A stretch of DNA of 49,453 nt from Acetobacter sp. (GTDB lineage Bacteria; Pseudomonadota; Alphaproteobacteria; RF32; CAG-239): contig JAMPED010000011.1 in assembly GCA_023665325.1 (NCBI GenBank), forward strand, positions 1 to 49,453. The letters run 5' to 3'. Position 1 is the stretch's first letter, and each line of letters starts with the position of its first letter. The translations under genes and the position numbers were made by a program. The notes under the pieces are model-generated. The model made no database searches and was not told the DNA's origin. It worked only from the letters and a program-made list of their open reading frames with translations. Of the stretch, positions 8,289 through 18,121 are shown in pieces.

Positions 8289-8374
8289 TGGTAGGGGTAG
8301 TCAGACTTGAACTGACACTTCCTGAGGAAACAAGATTTTGAGTCTAGCGCGTCTACCAGTTCCGCCATACCCCC
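8289..8374 (-). tRNA. tRNA-Leu (CAA)
   Basis: 86 nt including an encoded CCA. Acceptor GGGGGTA pairs with TACCCCT (G1-U72 wobble). The D-arm includes GGTAGACGCG typical of tRNA-Leu, there is a long variable arm, and the T-arm is GTTCAAGTC. The anticodon loop CTCAAAA gives CAA. The anticodon stem as read (CTAGA/TCTTG) contains one T-T mismatch. Confidence 0.92.
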
Positions 8375-8518
8375 ATCGGTGAGATGATGTTTAACTGATA
8401 TTTTTTTGATAGTCAATAGTTTTTTTTATTTTTTTTTAGATAAAGCAATGGAACATTAATTTTTTTATGCTATAACAATAAGAAGATAATGAGTAAAAAT
8501 TTTAAATTGAGGTTTTAA

Positions 8519-10051
8519 GTGGAAGAAATTAAACAAAAAGCATTGGATTTTTTGAAAAGCGGAGAGTATGAAAAGGCTGCGAAACTTTATTTGCAGCTTG
8601 CGGTAACGAATCCTCAAGATGAGAATTATTTAATTTCGGCAGCTAATTGCTATGATCGATTAGAGGATAAAAAAGTTGCGCTCAGTTTATATAAAAAAGC
8701 ATTAGAAGTTAATCCACAGTCATTGGCTGTTATCTTAAATCTTTCAACTATTTATTATGAGCTCAAAAAATATGAACTGGCAAAGCAGTTTGCTGAGAAA
8801 GCTTTGGAGATTAAGGCGGATAATTTTTCTGCATTATTAAATTTGGGCAATGTCGCATATGCTAAAGGAGAATTTGAAGAGGCATTAGTGTACTATGAAA
8901 AAATGTATGCGCTTAATCCAAATTCGTATAATGCAATTATGAATATTGCAAATACGTCATATAATTTGGGGCAATATTTGCGAGCGATTGAATTTGCTCA
9001 AATTGCCATTTCTAAACGTCCAACGCACGCGGATCCTTATATTGTTGCGGGAAATTGCTATGCTGAACTGATGAAAACAGAAGAGGCGGCAGGATGTTTG
9101 AAAAAAGCTTCAGAGATTGAGCCAAACTCTGATTGGTTGTGTAGTTCGATTGCGGCATTATATCAACGCGCAGGGAATTGGAAACAATGTTTGTACTATG
9201 CTTGGAAAGCGTTGGCACTTAAAGGGCAAAAAACAACGGCAGATGATCATATCAATTTTGGCTATATGCTTTATGAGGTGGAAGCTGAAGGGCGTGCAGA
9301 GGTGATGGAGCAATATATGGTTCGTTGGGAAGAAATGTTTCCGGAGAATCCGATTGTAGAATATGTGTGTAGTGCTCTTCGACACGAGCAAGATGTGACG
9401 GCAACTGATTTAACGTACGTTAAGAAGTTGTTTGATGGATTTGCTGCGTCTTTTGATGAAATTTTAGGAGAACTTAATTATCGTGTACCGGAATATATTG
9501 CTGCTTTATTAAAAGAGTCGCTAAAAACAAAATTGTTTAAAAAACGACGGATTTTGGATTTGGGCTGTGGAACTGGGTTGTGTGGTGCGGCGGTACGGGA
9601 ATATTTCCCGAATGAAGAATTTTATGGTGTAGATATTTCTGAAAAAATGTTGGCAGAAGCGGGCAAGAAAGATGTGTATAAAGCACTTTATGCCGATGAT
9701 ATGCTGAGTTTTTTGAATGGTAATGAAGAGGTGTATCACGCTGTTATGGCGGGTGATGTATTAACGTATATGGGGGATTTGAAACCATTGTTTCGTGAAC
9801 TTGCTCCACGAATAAAATTTGATGGTTTGTTGTGTTTTTCGGTTTCAAAAAATGTTTATAATCAAAACGATTATTATCTCAGCTCTTCGGGACGGTTTGC
9901 GCACTCGCTGAGTTATATTTATCGATTATTGAAATATTGCGGACTAGAAGTTGTGAAACAAGAAGAGCATATTTTGCGCCGAGAGGGGGCAAAAGAAGTT
10001 GAGGGTTATGTGGTACTAGCACGTAAAACTATTGAGGTTGTATTTGAATAG
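8519..10051 (+). CDS. TPR-repeat class I SAM methyltransferase
   Basis: 510 aa. Residues 1 to about 260 are tetratricopeptide repeats (KSGEYEKAAKLYLQLA, AYAKGEFEEALVYYEKMYALNP and others). A methyltransferase domain follows, preceded by FDGFAASFDEILGELNYRVP, which is typical of COG4976-type TPR-methyltransferases. SAM-binding motif I is LDLGCGTG at about 345, followed by FYGVDISEKML. The start codon is GTG, supported by TTGAGG 6 nt upstream; no better ATG is in frame nearby. Substrate unknown. It stands alone between tRNA-Leu and a bidirectional terminator. Confidence 0.85.
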   Translation: MEEIKQKALDFLKSGEYEKAAKLYLQLAVTNPQDENYLISAANCYDRLEDKKVALSLYKKALEVNPQSLAVILNLSTIYYELKKYELAKQFAEKALEIKADNFSALLNLGNVAYAKGEFEEALVYYEKMYALNPNSYNAIMNIANTSYNLGQYLRAIEFAQIAISKRPTHADPYIVAGNCYAELMKTEEAAGCLKKASEIEPNSDWLCSSIAALYQRAGNWKQCLYYAWKALALKGQKTTADDHINFGYMLYEVEAEGRAEVMEQYMVRWEEMFPENPIVEYVCSALRHEQDVTATDLTYVKKLFDGFAASFDEILGELNYRVPEYIAALLKESLKTKLFKKRRILDLGCGTGLCGAAVREYFPNEEFYGVDISEKMLAEAGKKDVYKALYADDMLSFLNGNEEVYHAVMAGDVLTYMGDLKPLFRELAPRIKFDGLLCFSVSKNVYNQNDYYLSSSGRFAHSLSYIYRLLKYCGLEVVKQEEHILRREGAKEVEGYVVLARKTIEVVFE

Positions 10052-10072
10052 AACATTATTGATGAATGTTAG

Positions 10073-10101
10073 AAAAGGCTGCGGAGGAAGGCAGCCTTTT
10101 T
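10073..10101. terminator. Bidirectional terminator
   Basis: Stem AAAAGGCTGC/GCAGCCTTTT with an 8-nt purine-rich loop, between convergent genes. A- and T-runs flank both sides. Confidence 0.85.
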
Positions 10102-10123
10102 GTGTAAGCTATTTAAGATATTT

Positions 10124-10831
10124 CTATCTGCCGTGTGAAATATAATCAGCTAGATTTATAATTCTTTCAACGGTGTGCCCAACTTCGTGTACTACTCTAC
10201 CAGCTTTAGATGGGCGATGATGTGGACCGTGTGGGGCGTAATATCCTCTGCGGCTGTTGTTTTGTTTGCTAAATCCTGTATGCCCTTGTTGTTTGGCATC
10301 CCGCAGATATTCATATGTGTAGTGATTAGCGCTTAGTTTACCGTCAGGGATAATATTGCCATAGTGATCAAGTGGTGCTGTTATCATAATATAGTCATTG
10401 TAACCATTAGTATTTTCATAAACACCAAGAACGACTCTATCATTTAAACGGTTTCCATAAGCCTCATTGCCAAATTCATTGCTCCAAGCATAAACTTTAC
10501 CGTTTTCATAAGCATAATCACCGTCAACGGTAATACCTTGTCTTTGTGCGCGATAAGCATCGCGGTTGGCGTATACTTGAGCATATTTTTGCTGTTGGGG
10601 TTGTGTGACCGTTGTTCTCCCCCTTTTTAAGTATGCATCAAGGTCGTTGACATTAACGGACACTGTTTGTGGAGATTGAGCATACATCTGTGGAGCAGTC
10701 GCATTACTAACGGCGATTAAGGATGAGCCAAAGAGAAGGGCGTTTTTGCTAAATCTTTTCAATTTGGCTGTTAGGGTCTGGTTTGTATGACGAACTGCGT
10801 TATCGACTTTTTTTTCGGATTTTAAACTCAT
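10124..10831 (-). CDS. Small exported protein sharing a C-terminal domain with the neighbouring 1551-aa protein
   Basis: 235 aa. A basic N-terminus (to about 27) precedes a hydrophobic stretch (NALLFGSSLIAVSNATAP) resembling a long signal peptide or signal anchor. Residues about 57-72 (VSVNVNDLDAYLKRGR) and about 97-190 match the C-terminal part of the 1551-aa protein. Shared signatures include LNDR..LGVYEN, DYIMITAPLDHYGNIIPDG and HYTYEYLRDA...GHTGF. DNA identity is also visible in this block, indicating a fairly recent duplication. The C-terminus is His/Arg-rich. AGGAGG lies 6 nt before the start. I do not recognise the domain; it contains conserved His/Asp/Asn but no known catalytic signature. 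Confidence 0.7.
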   Translation of the reverse strand: MSLKSEKKVDNAVRHTNQTLTAKLKRFSKNALLFGSSLIAVSNATAPQMYAQSPQTVSVNVNDLDAYLKRGRTTVTQPQQQKYAQVYANRDAYRAQRQGITVDGDYAYENGKVYAWSNEFGNEAYGNRLNDRVVLGVYENTNGYNDYIMITAPLDHYGNIIPDGKLSANHYTYEYLRDAKQQGHTGFSKQNNSRRGYYAPHGPHHRPSKAGRVVHEVGHTVERIINLADYISHGR

Positions 10832-10900
10832 AGCAACCTCCTTTGGTCATTTTTTTTAATAATATCATATTTTTAGCAGGTGTGCAAGAGAAATCGTATT

Positions 10901-10927
10901 AAAAAAGGCTGCGGTGAGCAGCCTTTA
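10901..10927 (-). terminator. Intrinsic terminator of the 1551-aa gene
   Basis: Read on the minus strand: stem AAAGGCTGC/GCAGCCTTT with a 4-5 nt loop and a T6 tail. Confidence 0.8.
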
Positions 10928-10946
10928 GGAGAAGTAATGTTTGGTG

Positions 10947-13900
10947 TTAGCTGTTTTGATTGCCTTTTCCGGCACCCAAAACTTGTGTGAGTATGCCAAT
11001 GTCTCGGGTGATGTGAGCGGCTCCACTCAAACCGCCGCCAACACGGTGCAGGGTGTCTCCTTTTCCACCAGCTATATCTGTGATATATCCTGCTGTATGG
11101 GCAACGTCTGCAACAACATCCATTCCGATGCTTACTTTATTGATGGTTGAGTAGCTGGTGTTTCCGGGGATGTTGTAGGTACAAATGCCACCTGTTCCGT
11201 AAACAGAACGCATTTTGTATTCTTCGTTCGTGTAACCAGTATGTCCGAAGTTTTTAGCATCGCGTAAATATTCATATGTGTGATGATTAGCTGTTAGTCT
11301 ACCATCTGGGATGATGTTGCCGTGGTGATCCAAAGGTGCTGTAATCATTACATAGTCGTTAGGGTGTTGATTATTTTGGTAGACGCCGATGATGGCTCTA
11401 TCGTTTAGGGTGTACCCTAGTTTATCTGAAAATTCCATACTTTGGCGATATGATTGTCCATCTACATACGCAATATTACCGTTTACCGCGATACCGTGTA
11501 GAGGAATATGAGCCCCAACATCAGTATGGACTGTATGTTCTATTGTTTGTGGATGCTGTTGTGGTTGGGGGTGATTTCTGCCATAGAGGTCGTCTACAGA
11601 AACAGAAGGTGCATTTCTTAGTTCTTCTGGAAGTGCAGATGGGCGTGGCTGTTCAGGAGCCGGAGGTGTTACTCGTGGCGCATTTTCGATATGTGTTGTT
11701 GTGGTATGCGTTGTTATATGGCTGCTGTGGAAACGATCTTGCTCATCGAAATGTTCAGCAACATAGGCTTTGAAGCCCTCGTTATTTGCTAATTCGGGGT
11801 GGGTTACTAAATGGTTTAACATTTCAGCCGATGTAAATTTTCCTTCTATTCCCATTGCGGCGGCTAGTGCATTTGGCTCAGCTAAGGCGGCGTGCATTGC
11901 TTCGTATGAGTTTGTGCCATAATTTTGAGCTAAAGCTTTTATGGTTTCAGAAGTTTGTTCGGCTGTTAAACCTAATTTTGCTGTTTCACGTGCCATATCG
12001 GTCTGCATACTTTCTATGTCAGATTTACCGAGGTGTCCGCTGCCTTTTTCTTCTGCGGCAGCGAGGTTAGCTGCTTTGGCTTCTTCGGTTAAAGGAGCCT
12101 TGCGCCCGTGTACATCGTCTGGTTGTCCATAGAGGTTTTCGGCTTCGGTTTGTTGAGCTGCCGTATCGCCTGAGTTTTCTAGATCGAAACCAAAACCGTA
12201 TGCTGAGGCATTGTATTGTGGAGAAAGCGGATTTGCTTTATCAAATACATTTGTGGTGTGTTGTGTATCAGTTATTCCAGTAGCAGCTAGGGCTGATGAA
12301 CTGGTGGCTTGTAGACTGTTTGTGATGTTAGAACGTAATTCCTGTACGCAGTCTAATGACATTACGGAGCCAGCGATAACACCACTTGCTACTTTTGTAC
12401 CTGCGTCAACTAAGTTAGCACGTTGAGCATTGTATAATTTGGCTTGACTTTCCATTAGTTTATTTAGCTTTTTAGGATCTTTTTCGGCTTTGATTTGTTT
12501 GTTGATTGCATTTAATTTCTTTTTCAAAATAAAACCTTTAACGCCGTTTGGCATTGCATTAACAGCGGTCATTGCTGCAATGCGTCCTGCTGTTGGAATT
12601 TGTGATGTTAGATTGGAAAAATTCTGCATAAAGGCTGGGGCATTTTCTCCCATAACTTGTCCGAGAGCACCACCGATGCCTCCAGCAGTGAGGGCAACGG
12701 ATGCTGCACCACCGATAGCGTGGGTTACTTTTTCCCAGCTTGTGAGGTTGGGGTCTTTTAGTTTTTTGAACGTTTCTTTTCCTTGTTTAACAGTGAGGTA
12801 AGTCATATATGCGGCCACACCCGCAGGACCACAAGCTGAAGCAGCAGCCATACAAACGGTGGATTTTGCTATACCCAAACCAATTTGTGCTAGTGTTTTA
12901 GTTACTTTTTTGGCGTTAGTATATTTTTTGCCATAACGTTCGGTTAGGCGAGCATCTATTTGTTTGAGCCAAGAATGAGCTTTATTAAACAGTTTGTTTT
13001 TATTGCCTTGTTGTTTGATGCGCTTGGTGAAAGTTTCGGCGTGTACCATTGTGCCGGCAAGCTGTCCAACTAATTCACTTTTGCTGAAAGTCGTTTGTGA
13101 GGCAATGGCCGTTTTGAGTTTTTGTTCTTTTTGTTTGGTTAGGGTTTCGTATTCAATTTTTTGTTTAGTTGTTGATGGTTCGCTAAATCCGGCTTCTTTG
13201 CTTGCTTGTAATTTTGCGACCATTTGGATGGTATTATCATCGCCCGAGCATAAAAGTTTGAGATTTTCCTCTTCCGTGTTAAAAAATTTACCGTCATTTT
13301 TAGTTAAGGCAATAGCAGCGCTTTGAATGAGCTTTTTATTACCTTGCGTTAGTTTGTTTAAAAATTCGTTTTTCTTTTCTTCTAATTTTTTCTTATCTTC
13401 TTCGGATGGATTTGGAGGAAGTTTTAAAGCTTTTGCGGCTAAAAGATCCGCTGCAAGTTCTAAGGTTTTTTTATCTTTTTTGGTGAGTAGAGCTGTTTTG
13501 TTTTTGATGCTTGCTGTGTATTCTGATTTTTGATGAGCAGTTAAATCTTTAGCGGCTTGTTTAATCTCTTCACTAACACCTTTGCCTAAGATTTCATCAC
13601 GAATGATTTCTTCCATTCGATTGAGCAGTAGTGTTTTATCTTCTGGCACACCATATTTAACTAAATCTTGTGCGGTTAATAAGCGAGCAAGGTCTAGCAC
13701 GTCTTTTTGTGCTTCATTTAGTTCGTCGCCAGTGAGATTTTTGCCTTTATCGTCGGTAAAGGTGTATTTTGCCATCATTTTGGCAATGTCATCACTAGGG
13801 ATGGTTTCTAATGTCTTTTTTAAATCTTCAAAGTTTTTTGCTAGTTCTTCGTCAGATTTATTGCCAAATTTTTCAATGTCATATTTTTTTAAGTTTAGTG

Positions 13901-15602
13901 CTAAATCACGAGTGGTTTGCTCATAAAGAGCAGAGTCTTTGTCTTGGATTTTGCTGGCTAGAGCTAGGATACCATAGGCACGATCAGGAGAGGTTTCTGG
14001 TGTTGGTTTATTTTCAGGGTCTTGCAGGTAAGCTTTAACAACATTGTCTAATTCTGCCAGTTTTTCGGTATCATTAGCATAATATTTGTATGCCTGTAAA
14101 ATATTCATAGGGCTTCCAAATGCAATCGCACGATCTTTATCTGAGATATATTGCATTGGTTTGCCTTCTTCATCTTTAACAACAATGTCGTTGCCATTGT
14201 CGTCTTTGATAGTAGCACATTTGATGCCGATGTTCATTGCGGCTTCAATGGCTGAGGGACGAAGCGTGTTTACACTGGCAAGGTAGGTATTAAGGGTTTC
14301 CGAGTTACGGATTTCTTCCATATATTTGTTGATTTCATCTTCTGTAACAGTGATTTCTGGTGTGGGTGCAGGCTGAACAGGTGAAGATGATGTTGGTTGG
14401 GTGGGTTCTGAAGTAGGTTTTTGTGGCGTTTGTGCCTGAGGTGTCTGAGTTGGAGTTGGTTGTTCAGGCGTAGGTTGTTGAGGGTTTTGTGCTTGAGGTG
14501 TTTGAGTTGGGGTGGCTTGGAGTGTTTGGTATTCAGTCAATACTGCGTTAATTTTATCAACTTCAATACCAGCCCAAGCAAGTCCACGTAGTTTTTCGAT
14601 ATCAGCTTCATCTAATTTGCTAGTACCTTTATCCAAAAGAGGTTGAAGTTCAGTTTTGGCATAATTTGCTTTGATGGATTCAATTGAGCTAATGACCTCT
14701 TGCATTTCGCGGAGTTCATCTTTGAAGAAACCACCATTTTGTGTAGCTTTATCGACCAGAGTGTTAGCGAAATTGGTGTTATTGGTATTCTCTTGTTTGG
14801 TTTGGAGTGCTAAATCGAGCAATGTGTCGATATGTTCTTCTTTTATCCCTTCGCTCATTTTGGTGACTATTAAGCGTTCTGCTGGTGCAAGCTGATTGAT
14901 TTTATCTGTACGAGCCAAAACCGTTCCCACATTTTGCAAAGCAGCAGCCAAGGTGTTGACCACTTCGTTATTGTCGAGAGGTTTTTGCTCTGCAGTTTGT
15001 TGTTGAGGCTCAGCTGGTTTGGGGGCTATTTGATTATACAAGGCAGTAAATGCGGGGTTTGCAGTTGATTGACCACGTTCGGGCTTGATAACGTCCGTAA
15101 ATAATTTATCAACATTAATTTTGATTTTGTCGTTTGTTTTATATGGCTCTAAGAAGTCTTGCAGTTGTTTAACTTGCTCAGCGGTGAAGTTGCCGTCTGT
15201 ATTTTTTAAAGCGGTGTTAAGGGTCGCAATACGTTCGTTTAGTTCTTTTTTCAGGTCTTGATTGTTGGTGGTGCGGATTGGTTTAACAAAGTTATTTAAT
15301 GCGGTTGTTTTGACTTTGCGGTCGCCAACGGTTTTAAGTTCTGCGGCGAATGCCTGTTGCTTATCGGTTTCAAGACCTTTTAAAATGCTGTTAAATTCAT
15401 AAACTTTATGTATACGGCTCAGGGTATTGTATTCAGCAATGCTGACAGAATGTCCGTTCATAACATTTTCGACGATTTGACTAAAGAGTTTGACAGCTTC
15501 GGCTTTATGCTCGTTTGTGATATTTTCGGAGGGAAGGTTGTTTAATTTTTCAAAAGGTTCAGAAAGCTTTTTTTCATCAATTATCTTATTTTCTTCAGCC
15601 AT
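10947..15602 (-). CDS. Giant 1551-aa multidomain protein of unknown function
   Basis: Start at MAEENK, supported by AAGGAGA 6-8 nt upstream; an ATG 7 codons earlier lacks this spacing. No signal peptide. The first roughly 370 residues are charged and helical. About 375-430 is a Pro/Gln/Thr-rich linker with TPTQTPQAQ-type repeats. About 430-900 is a long Lys/Glu/Asp/Leu helical region. About 960-1040 holds two hydrophobic Ala/Gly-rich segments (KSTVCMAAASACGPAGVAAYM and SVALTAGGIGGALGQVM) that could insert in membranes. The C-terminal roughly 220 residues carry the domain shared with 10124-10831 (LNDRAIIGVYQN, YVMITAPLDHHGNIIPDG, TYEYLRDA). The size, linker, buried hydrophobic hairpin and lack of Sec signal resemble secreted effectors or toxins, but no secretion signal or enzymatic motif is recognised. 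Confidence 0.75.
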   Translation of the reverse strand: MAEENKIIDEKKLSEPFEKLNNLPSENITNEHKAEAVKLFSQIVENVMNGHSVSIAEYNTLSRIHKVYEFNSILKGLETDKQQAFAAELKTVGDRKVKTTALNNFVKPIRTTNNQDLKKELNERIATLNTALKNTDGNFTAEQVKQLQDFLEPYKTNDKIKINVDKLFTDVIKPERGQSTANPAFTALYNQIAPKPAEPQQQTAEQKPLDNNEVVNTLAAALQNVGTVLARTDKINQLAPAERLIVTKMSEGIKEEHIDTLLDLALQTKQENTNNTNFANTLVDKATQNGGFFKDELREMQEVISSIESIKANYAKTELQPLLDKGTSKLDEADIEKLRGLAWAGIEVDKINAVLTEYQTLQATPTQTPQAQNPQQPTPEQPTPTQTPQAQTPQKPTSEPTQPTSSSPVQPAPTPEITVTEDEINKYMEEIRNSETLNTYLASVNTLRPSAIEAAMNIGIKCATIKDDNGNDIVVKDEEGKPMQYISDKDRAIAFGSPMNILQAYKYYANDTEKLAELDNVVKAYLQDPENKPTPETSPDRAYGILALASKIQDKDSALYEQTTRDLALNLKKYDIEKFGNKSDEELAKNFEDLKKTLETIPSDDIAKMMAKYTFTDDKGKNLTGDELNEAQKDVLDLARLLTAQDLVKYGVPEDKTLLLNRMEEIIRDEILGKGVSEEIKQAAKDLTAHQKSEYTASIKNKTALLTKKDKKTLELAADLLAAKALKLPPNPSEEDKKKLEEKKNEFLNKLTQGNKKLIQSAAIALTKNDGKFFNTEEENLKLLCSGDDNTIQMVAKLQASKEAGFSEPSTTKQKIEYETLTKQKEQKLKTAIASQTTFSKSELVGQLAGTMVHAETFTKRIKQQGNKNKLFNKAHSWLKQIDARLTERYGKKYTNAKKVTKTLAQIGLGIAKSTVCMAAASACGPAGVAAYMTYLTVKQGKETFKKLKDPNLTSWEKVTHAIGGAASVALTAGGIGGALGQVMGENAPAFMQNFSNLTSQIPTAGRIAAMTAVNAMPNGVKGFILKKKLNAINKQIKAEKDPKKLNKLMESQAKLYNAQRANLVDAGTKVASGVIAGSVMSLDCVQELRSNITNSLQATSSSALAATGITDTQHTTNVFDKANPLSPQYNASAYGFGFDLENSGDTAAQQTEAENLYGQPDDVHGRKAPLTEEAKAANLAAAEEKGSGHLGKSDIESMQTDMARETAKLGLTAEQTSETIKALAQNYGTNSYEAMHAALAEPNALAAAMGIEGKFTSAEMLNHLVTHPELANNEGFKAYVAEHFDEQDRFHSSHITTHTTTTHIENAPRVTPPAPEQPRPSALPEELRNAPSVSVDDLYGRNHPQPQQHPQTIEHTVHTDVGAHIPLHGIAVNGNIAYVDGQSYRQSMEFSDKLGYTLNDRAIIGVYQNNQHPNDYVMITAPLDHHGNIIPDGRLTANHHTYEYLRDAKNFGHTGYTNEEYKMRSVYGTGGICTYNIPGNTSYSTINKVSIGMDVVADVAHTAGYITDIAGGKGDTLHRVGGGLSGAAHITRDIGILTQVLGAGKGNQNS

Positions 15603-15751
15603 AGGTCTTCTCCTTAACGTCAAAAAGGGCTATATATTAAAGGCATTGTACCATAAAAAAACGTGTGGTGCAAGCATAAATTTTTAACTTATTTTAACTT
15701 TATTTTCTTAAATTTAAGTAAAATTTGATGTGAAAACGAAAGGATTACTTG

Positions 15752-16531
15752 ATGGCGGCTGAATTGGCGAAAGAGGCAAGAATTTTGGAATATTGGCGTA
15801 AGCGATATTTGGTACAGGCCGGAATAGTGGGCGGTTTAGCTGTGGCAGCGGGGATTGCTGCGGGAAAATATGCTGATTTTTGGTTGTTAAAAGTGTTTTT
15901 TTGTTTATTAGCGACAGTGATATTTTATGTGATGTATAAATCTTTACGCGAAAGTTTGCAAGTTCGTGGTGAAGGGTTAGTTTTGGCTAAAGGGGAAGAG
16001 CTTTTTGGTGAGGTGATGTTTGATGTGGGAAGGGGGCTTTGTGAAAATGCGCTTTTGGCACAAGAGATTTCTCCGCCTTATCAGGTACGGGAATGTGATA
16101 ATGTGATGCGTGGAAAAGGGTATTGGCTTGAGGAAGATTGGTTTTATTCGGTGCTTTCTTCTAAATATATCCCAATTAACCAAACTGCGTTTCAAGGGCT
16201 GATATTTGCATTTGCGGATACATTATGTGAAGAGGTGCTGAAAGGGGAGGTTTTACTTAAAAACGGTAAAGCTGTCGTGTTAGGTGGATTAGCGCCTCAT
16301 TTAAAGCTAACTGGTGCGGTTGAAACCGTGGTGGCGTTTATGCAGCTCTTTGGGGTTGACAGGGCAAAACTTGTTACAGCGGATAAAACACTATATGTTT
16401 GGATAGCAACGGAGAAAAAACTTTTTTATCAATTTAGTTTGTTAAAGCCTAATACTTTAACGGCGTTTCAAAGACGAGTTATGCGATTGAAAGAGTTAGC
16501 CGAGAATATGTTGACGAGGCTTAATGATTGA
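15752..16531 (+). CDS. DUF3137-like membrane protein (short form)
   Basis: 259 aa. Two N-terminal transmembrane segments (about 20-40 and 45-63: AGIVGGLAVAAGIAAG and LLKVFFCLLATVIFYVMY) precede a cytoplasmic beta-rich domain. That domain resembles DUF3137: a QGLIFAFADTL strand and a terminal LYVWIATEKKLFYQF strand, as in the 403-aa protein at 19399-20610. I chose ATG 15752 (AAAGGA 8 nt upstream) over the adjacent TTG. Function unknown; the family assignment is tentative. Confidence 0.65.
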   Translation: MAAELAKEARILEYWRKRYLVQAGIVGGLAVAAGIAAGKYADFWLLKVFFCLLATVIFYVMYKSLRESLQVRGEGLVLAKGEELFGEVMFDVGRGLCENALLAQEISPPYQVRECDNVMRGKGYWLEEDWFYSVLSSKYIPINQTAFQGLIFAFADTLCEEVLKGEVLLKNGKAVVLGGLAPHLKLTGAVETVVAFMQLFGVDRAKLVTADKTLYVWIATEKKLFYQFSLLKPNTLTAFQRRVMRLKELAENMLTRLND

Positions 16532-16556
16532 CAAGTTTTTAAAGGTTTGCTATGTG
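16528..16556 (+). promoter_or_regulatory. Sigma70-type promoter for the DUF4139 gene
   Basis: TTGACA (16528-16533), a 17-bp spacer, then TATGTG (16551-16556). The -35 box overlaps the stop of the preceding gene. A start site near 16563 leaves a short leader with AAGGAG. Confidence 0.6.
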
Positions 16557-16591
16557 CTAAAGAGAGATTTTTTTATATAAGGAGAAAATAG

Positions 16592-18067
16592 ATGAGATTA
16601 AGCAGAGTTTTTTTGACTGCGGCAGTGTCTTTGGCAGCGTTATCTGTGCAGGCGGCGGAAACTGAACTGACGATTTATAATCAGGATTTAGCGTTGATTA
16701 AAAAGGCACAAAAGCTTAATTTAAAAGCTGGCGTGAATGAAGTTGTGTTTGACGAGGCGGCAAAGCAAATGCGTCCCGAATCGGCATTTATTTATGGTGA
16801 GGGGATTAAAGTTTTAGAACAGAACTATGATTATGCCGGAATTAACTATATAACGATGCTTAATGCGAATATTGGTAAAGAAGTGAAAACTGTGCGACAG
16901 AATCCGGCAAATGGGAAAAATATCTTTGAAAAGGCGATTTTGTTGGCAGTGGATGGGATGACGCCAGTCTTGAAATTTGACTATGGAGTTGAGAGTAATT
17001 TTAATGGTCGTGTGGTGTTTGATGAAGTGCCGTTTGGACTAAACAGCGAGCCAGTACTGAAAGCAAAAGTGCAAACTGTGGCAGCGGGTGAGAAAGAGCT
17101 TAATTTGGCATATTTGGCAAATGGCTTTTCTTGGCAGGCGAATTATGTGGCAAAGGTCAATGATGGTGATACCTTATCTATCTTGGGGCGGGTGTCACTT
17201 AATAACGCTTCCGGCAGTAACTACAACGATGTGGCGGTTAATTTGATTGCCGGTGATGTTAATGTTGTGAATACGATGATGCAGCCACGAATGTATAAGA
17301 TGGCGATGAAAAATACGATGGCTAGCGGGGCGATGATGGACGGAGCTGTTGCAGAGGCAACGATGGAGGCACCAGAAAGCTTGAATGGTTATTATGTGTA
17401 TAAAATTCCGCAAAAAACATCACTTAAAGATGGGCAGATTAAACAAGTTTCGTTTATTGAAGCACCAAAGGTGAAGTATAAAAAACGTGGTGAAATTAAC
17501 TCTGGACTTTATTTCCATACGGCTAAGAGTTATTATAAAGATGTTCATCCGACAGTGGTTTATAACTTTGCTAATAATAAGGACGATGGTTTGGGTATGC
17601 CGTTGCCGAAAGGAAAAGTTAGCTTTTATGATACCGATAAAAGCGGGGCAATACAGTTTGTTGGCGAAAATACGATAGATAACAAAGCTGAAGGGCAGAA
17701 AATTACGGTTAAACTTGGCAAGTTTTTTGATGTGTATGCAAATGGTAAAGTAGAGAAAATTAAGGAAGTGGGTGAGCCTAAACAGACGATGTTGGCAAAC
17801 GGTGGTTGTCGCTCAAGCCAAACTTATGCATACGATGTGGTGTATGATGTGACTAATAAAAGTGCCGAAGCGGTGGATATTGTGTTAAAACAATCGTTGC
17901 CTGACAAAGCGAAGATATTAGACGAATCGCTTAAAGGAACAGTCGGTGATGGTAATGTTTACGAATGGCGTTTTACGGTAGATGCAGGTAAGAGCCAAGA
18001 GTTAAAGGTTCAACTTGAGAATGTGATAGAACGCTCAGGGTGTGAGGGTAAAATTGTACTAGATTAA
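16592..18067 (+). CDS. Secreted DUF4139-family protein
   Basis: 491 aa with a clear Sec signal peptide (MRLSRVFLTAAVSLAALSVQA). The body matches DUF4139-type proteins: the N-terminal TIYNQDLALIKK strand, then LAYLANGFSWQANYVAKV and VSLNNASGSNYNDVAVNLIAGDVN (family pattern 'WqAdY..l..tNnSG.dy..A.l.LvAGdv'). The C-terminal beta-sandwich has YDVVYDVTNKS...VVLKQSLP-like strands and one Cys near the end. Probably periplasmic or surface-exposed; no enzymatic activity is known. AAGGAG precedes the ATG. A terminator follows. Confidence 0.8.
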   Translation: MRLSRVFLTAAVSLAALSVQAAETELTIYNQDLALIKKAQKLNLKAGVNEVVFDEAAKQMRPESAFIYGEGIKVLEQNYDYAGINYITMLNANIGKEVKTVRQNPANGKNIFEKAILLAVDGMTPVLKFDYGVESNFNGRVVFDEVPFGLNSEPVLKAKVQTVAAGEKELNLAYLANGFSWQANYVAKVNDGDTLSILGRVSLNNASGSNYNDVAVNLIAGDVNVVNTMMQPRMYKMAMKNTMASGAMMDGAVAEATMEAPESLNGYYVYKIPQKTSLKDGQIKQVSFIEAPKVKYKKRGEINSGLYFHTAKSYYKDVHPTVVYNFANNKDDGLGMPLPKGKVSFYDTDKSGAIQFVGENTIDNKAEGQKITVKLGKFFDVYANGKVEKIKEVGEPKQTMLANGGCRSSQTYAYDVVYDVTNKSAEAVDIVLKQSLPDKAKILDESLKGTVGDGNVYEWRFTVDAGKSQELKVQLENVIERSGCEGKIVLD

Positions 18068-18088
18068 GAGGTTTTGAAAAATAAAAAG

Positions 18089-18116
18089 AAAAAGCGCTCC
18101 GGTTGGGGCGCTTTTT
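18089..18116. terminator. Bidirectional terminator
   Basis: Stem AAAAGCGCTCC/GGGGCGCTTTT between convergent genes, with A- and T-runs on both flanks. Confidence 0.8.
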
Positions 18117-18121
18117 GAGAA

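Noticed and set aside
11450..15687. Many plus-strand ORFs of 60-114 codons
   Set aside because: Antisense shadows of the 1551-aa gene with no ribosome-binding sites.
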